Below, piece after piece: positions 24,464-26,833 of a stretch of 26,833 nucleotides of DNA. The stretch covers positions 1 to 26,833 of the forward strand of contig JAEZGI010000007.1 of the NCBI GenBank assembly GCA_023416995.1, read 5' to 3'. The notes under the pieces are model-generated. The model worked only from the letters and a program-made list of their open reading frames with translations, did not search any database and was not told where the DNA came from. How positions within the stretch are numbered: position 1 is the first letter of the stretch; every line of letters starts with the position of its first letter. Origin of the DNA: Bacteroidota bacterium. Its GTDB lineage: Bacteria; Bacteroidota; Bacteroidia; Chitinophagales; Chitinophagaceae. A program made the position numbers and the translations under genes.

Positions 24464-25039
24464 TCAGAAGAAGAAAGACTCGAACTGTTTAAGGCTGGTG
24501 CGAAGGTTTTTCAGTGCCCGGGAGATATGGGCCTCGACGGTTTTGACGGAGATATTCAGCTCTTGTGCAATCTGGTTTTGGGTATAATCTTTTTCACGAC
24601 TTAGTTCGTAAACGATGCGGCATTTTTCAGGCAATGCTTTTACGGTTTTAGCAATAGCGGCGCGGACCTCCTCACCTGCGAGCCATTCTTCGGTAGAGTT
24701 CTCAGCACGGTCGGCTGAATGCATTACATGTTCCTGGTATGTGTTACCATGTTGAAGTTTGGCCAACCGGTTTATGATTTCGTATTTAACAGCGGTTGCC
24801 AGGTATGTTGATAAAGATGCGGTCAATTGAATTGAAGACCTGCGCTTCCAGAGATTATAGAAAACCTCCTGGACAACCTCTTTTGCCTCGTCCAGGCTAC
24901 CGAGCCGGTGACAGGCCACCGTCAGCAGTTTTTTCCAATAACGATGATAGATTGCTTCGAAGGCGGGGCTACTAATGGCTTCTGCCTCCTGCAACATTTT
25001 TGCAAGTTGTGTATCGGTATAGTGGTCGTAGGGGGCCAT
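24464..25039 (-). CDS. ECF RNA polymerase sigma factor
   Basis: A 191-residue sigma-70 family factor of the extracytoplasmic-function type. Sigma region 2 lies at about 26-93 (AFEAIYHRYWKKLLTVACHRL, EAKEVVQEVFYNLWKRR, LATAVKYEIINRL) and region 4 at about 125-181 with the helix-turn-helix YTQNQIAQELNISVKTVEAH. Size and the short linker are typical of FecI-like factors paired with FecR in Bacteroidota. It should direct RNA polymerase to its target promoters, probably including the SusC operon, once FecR releases it. A -7 box (TAGATTTG) precedes it with a short leader, consistent with basal transcription by the housekeeping sigma factor. Confidence 0.96.
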   Translation of the reverse strand: MAPYDHYTDTQLAKMLQEAEAISSPAFEAIYHRYWKKLLTVACHRLGSLDEAKEVVQEVFYNLWKRRSSIQLTASLSTYLATAVKYEIINRLAKLQHGNTYQEHVMHSADRAENSTEEWLAGEEVRAAIAKTVKALPEKCRIVYELSREKDYTQNQIAQELNISVKTVEAHISRALKNLRTSLKQFESFFF

Positions 25040-25066
25040 CAGATGCCTTGTATCTGCTCAAATCTA
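25040..25066 (-). promoter_or_regulatory. Candidate promoter and leader hairpin of the sigma factor gene
   Basis: TAGATTTG (25066-25059, minus strand) matches the TAnnTTTG -7 consensus, 19 nt before the ATG. No clear TTTG -33 box lies at the expected distance. Between box and start, CAGAT and ATCTG (25056-25052 and 25044-25040) can pair around a 7-nt loop, ending at the base before the ATG, which may limit translation. Confidence 0.45.
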
Positions 25067-25350
25067 TAAAATTTTGCTGACGGAGCAGTATGAAAATGCG
25101 AAAAGGTGAGTTTGTAATGTTCCGACCGGTTGGTGTCAGCAAGCCCTGGCGGTTATTGCAGCGGAATAAATTCTGATTGGATTAATGTTTGAAACAATTC
25201 GTGAAATGGAAGTTGTGTTTACGATTGGGATTGTAGTAGGATAGGGCAAAGCGGGGTTGGAAGAGAAGTTGAAAAACACGCGGGTTAAATGAAATTTGAA
25301 GGATGTTTTAGGCGTTGTAAATTAATAGTATTCACATATACAGGAGAGAT
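25067..25350. other. Gene-free stretch upstream of the sigma factor
   Basis: No reading frame with coding character, RNA gene or strong repeat was found on either strand. The stretch is AT-rich and lies between the sigma factor promoter and the end of the decayed reading frame at 25351. It may carry remote regulatory sites, but I see none I can name. Confidence 0.5.
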
Positions 25351-25656
25351 TTATTCGTCCATAGCCCAATTATGTAATCTCTTGATGCTATTGGCTGCAA
25401 ATGGGACTATCGTGCAGATAAGGAAAGGGATTGCTGTGAATGTTTCGAAATGAATATTGCGATCGGTGTCCAAATTCGAGCTGAAATACACCAGGCTCAG
25501 GCAAATGGTATTTAGGTCGATGTATAGAATTTAAGCAAAGTGCTTCCATATCGCTGTGAACCTAGGAATTTCAAATGGATTCTGTGTTATGATACCCACG
25601 GTAATAGAAATCCAGGCTACCCCGAACGGCGCCCGGAGCAAGGGGTTTGTAAGTTG
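25351..25656 (-). pseudogene. Decayed remnant of a small membrane protein
   Basis: One minus-strand frame reads protein-like over about 100 codons with a single internal stop, TAA at 25531-25533. The upstream 41 codons include FGVAWISITVGIITQNPFEI and FTAIWKHFA; the downstream 59 codons include YIDLNTICLSLVYFSSNLD, FTAIPFLICTIVPFAANSIK and the basic-aromatic end RLHNWAMDE before TAA at 25351. Three segments look like membrane helices. No ATG exists before the first stop upstream (25657-25659), so the start is also lost. I do not recognise a family. Chance hydrophobicity cannot be excluded without a database match. Confidence 0.35.
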
Positions 25657-25680
25657 TTAGACCTAACTCTTGCCGTAAGG

Positions 25681-26451
25681 TTATTCTACGAATACTTTGT
25701 CTTGATTGGCATATATAAATTTCTCACTTTTTATAAAGTCTGAGTGAACGTTCTTTGTAAGATGCTTACTCCAATCAGGTGATTTTTCGTCTCGGAAGTA
25801 TGCATAGAGTGCGAGCGCATAACCCCAATCCTGTTGCTTGAGATAACCCATAGTTCTATGACCCCATCCATCAAAACCCTGATGGAATCTGAACGCTGAA
25901 TTAGCATTGAATATTCCGAGCCCAAAAATCACGGACGTCAGATCAGTAAGAAATTCATCATTTTCCTCAAGGCGTTTTTCACCCAGAAGTTTGATGTGAG
26001 AAAATTCATGTGCAAGGATTGCTACAAGATTTTCCGGTTCGGCCAAATTTTGCCGTTCAATGAAGATGTCATATTTACCATCAGCGTTTTTGTCAAAATA
26101 AAGTCCGGCCGCAAACTGTTCTTCCGTGGTTTTATCTAATTCGCTGAAAATTCTGTGTCCCATTTCGCCGTCGAAGGCTTTAATTGAATCATCATATGTG
26201 TGCAGATGAATTTCATTAATGTTGATGTCCATCTGGGAAGCTACAATCTCAGCTGTTTTGTTGAGTGATTCATGCGAGCCGTCGTAAGTAGCCGAAAAGT
26301 CCTGTGGCGAGGGGGTCAGCACTTTTTTGGAGCGGATAGTGTCTTCCCCAAACTGTGTAGTTAACCAAAGAAACGCTTGCTCCATCCATAGTCGCGACTC
26401 ATGATCAAGCGGACAAGGCGGGTTTCTTTTATTGGAGAAAAATCCGAACAT
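25681..26451 (-). CDS. HExxH-motif protein, putative cytosolic metallopeptidase
   Basis: A 256-residue protein without signal peptide or membrane helix. The helix LVAILAHEFSHIKLLG carries H148-E149-x-x-H152, and E166 within DEFLTD (E-x3-D170) fits the third ligand pattern of gluzincin peptidases. The opening NPPCPLDHESRLWMEQAFLWL, with Cys13, looks like a conserved small domain; a middle part (about 60-135) precedes the active-site helix. The C-terminal region contains HQGFDGWGHRTMGYL (about 190-204) and aromatic helices. I believe this is a conserved bacterial family without a named function. The gene lies 83 nt downstream of the partial gene at 26535 on the same strand, perhaps one transcript. 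The metal site is well supported; peptidase activity is inferred. Confidence 0.82.
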   Translation of the reverse strand: MFGFFSNKRNPPCPLDHESRLWMEQAFLWLTTQFGEDTIRSKKVLTPSPQDFSATYDGSHESLNKTAEIVASQMDININEIHLHTYDDSIKAFDGEMGHRIFSELDKTTEEQFAAGLYFDKNADGKYDIFIERQNLAEPENLVAILAHEFSHIKLLGEKRLEENDEFLTDLTSVIFGLGIFNANSAFRFHQGFDGWGHRTMGYLKQQDWGYALALYAYFRDEKSPDWSKHLTKNVHSDFIKSEKFIYANQDKVFVE

Positions 26452-26478
26452 AAGCTTTTAATTTTTTATAGAATGGCT

Positions 26479-26486
26479 CAAAAATA
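26479..26486 (-). promoter_or_regulatory. Candidate -7 box upstream of the HExxH-protein gene
   Basis: TATTTTTG (26486-26479, minus strand) matches TAnnTTTG and lies 27 nt before the ATG at 26451. No -33 TTTG is found at 18-20 nt, and the region is AT-rich, so this may be chance; the gene could equally be read through from the gene upstream. Confidence 0.3.
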
Positions 26487-26534
26487 GTGATGCTTCACCG
26501 TCTATGACTTCTATAAAGTTAAGCGTAAACAGGG

Positions 26535-26833
26535 CTAAATCTTAAGATAGGCCGGGAGCTGTCCTTTTTTGTCAGCTTCAATTGCTTTTCTTAGTTCCGG
26601 GTTAATCTTGACTTTGTTCGCGCTTTCTCCGGCGTATGAAATTATGTACTTCACTGCGCTCAATTTGATTTTGTTCTGATCTTTGGAATCTGATGGGTTC
26701 TCCAATACATATTTCGTCATTGCCGCCATGTAGAGTCCGAGTAAATCATCATTTTTTTTGGCAAACCTGGTTGCATGTTCGTCGAGTGTGAAATTGTATT
26801 CCGGCGTTCCACTCATCCATCTTATGATGTATC
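26535..26833 (-). CDS. Unknown protein, C-terminal part, cut by the window edge
   Basis: At least 99 codons remain open to the right edge of the window. An ATG at 26816 exists, but the frame continues upstream of it without a stop (reading YIIRW before MSGTPEYNF), so the true start probably lies outside. The visible part is soluble and mostly helical: HATRFAKKNDDLLGLYMAAM, a lysine-rich linker, then KLSAVKYIISYAGESANKV and the C-terminal KGQLPAYLKI. I recognise no domain. It precedes the HExxH-protein gene by 83 nt on the same strand. Confidence 0.65.
   Translation of the reverse strand, partial: YIIRWMSGTPEYNFTLDEHATRFAKKNDDLLGLYMAAMTKYVLENPSDSKDQNKIKLSAVKYIISYAGESANKVKINPELRKAIEADKKGQLPAYLKI

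Noticed and set aside
25540..25743. Plus-strand ORF of 67 codons across the gap and the end of the HExxH-protein gene
   Set aside because: It overlaps the 3' end of a well-supported gene on the other strand, has no recognisable domain, and its composition looks non-coding.

Overview
The window looks like a chromosomal segment from a soil- or plant-associated member of the Bacteroidota, most likely Chitinophagaceae-like. The evidence is a SusC/SusD outer-membrane pair preceded by a FecR anti-sigma factor and an ECF sigma factor, a TlpA-type thiol oxidoreductase with a long N-terminal region, GH92 and GH172 glycosidases, and Bacteroidota-type promoters (TTTG - 18 nt - TAnnTTTG). I saw no tRNA, rRNA, CRISPR array or insertion sequence. 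The genus is inferred, not shown.

Layout. 1-4654 (+): the 3' part of a GH92 alpha-mannosidase, a GH172 (DUF2961) glycosidase 13 nt behind it, then an RDD membrane protein; this is probably the end of a polysaccharide-utilisation locus lying to the left. 4696-6594 (-): a DHFR/RibD-like reductase, a VOC protein and a secreted HExxH protein. 6595-6786 is a divergent regulatory region with palindromes and an upstream ORF in front of a PhyH-type dioxygenase (6787-7566, +). 7579-9594 (-): an operon of a YciI-like protein, a membrane-anchored alpha/beta hydrolase and an exported acetolactate-decarboxylase-fold protein. 9665-11667 (-): a lipoprotein, a second PhyH-type dioxygenase and an AraC regulator, the last two overlapping by ATGA. 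11842-15519 (-): an intact Sel1-repeat protein, a nucleotidyltransferase, and a second Sel1 copy broken by a frameshift and a nonsense codon; both copies keep the same promoter. 15585-16973 (-): a self-inhibited Fic enzyme with a winged-helix tail and an inverted repeat touching its start codon. 17029-25039 (-): sigma factor, FecR, SusC with an STN signalling domain, SusD, a terminator, then TlpA. 25040-25680 has no intact gene but carries a decayed membrane-protein relic. 25681-26833 (-): a cytosolic HExxH protein and the C-terminal part of an unknown protein.

How they work together. The sigma/FecR/SusC set has the architecture of trans-envelope signalling: the STN domain of the loaded SusC contacts FecR, which releases the ECF sigma factor to transcribe the uptake operon. 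No degradative enzyme accompanies it, so its cargo is unknown. GH92 and GH172 together suggest attack on glycans carrying both mannose and furanose sugars. The small enzyme clusters between 4.7 and 11.7 kb look like accessory metabolism whose substrates cannot be deduced here. The most notable points are the Fic operator, the Sel1 gene/pseudogene pair with duplicated promoters, the exported acetolactate-decarboxylase homologue, and the leader region before the first PhyH gene.
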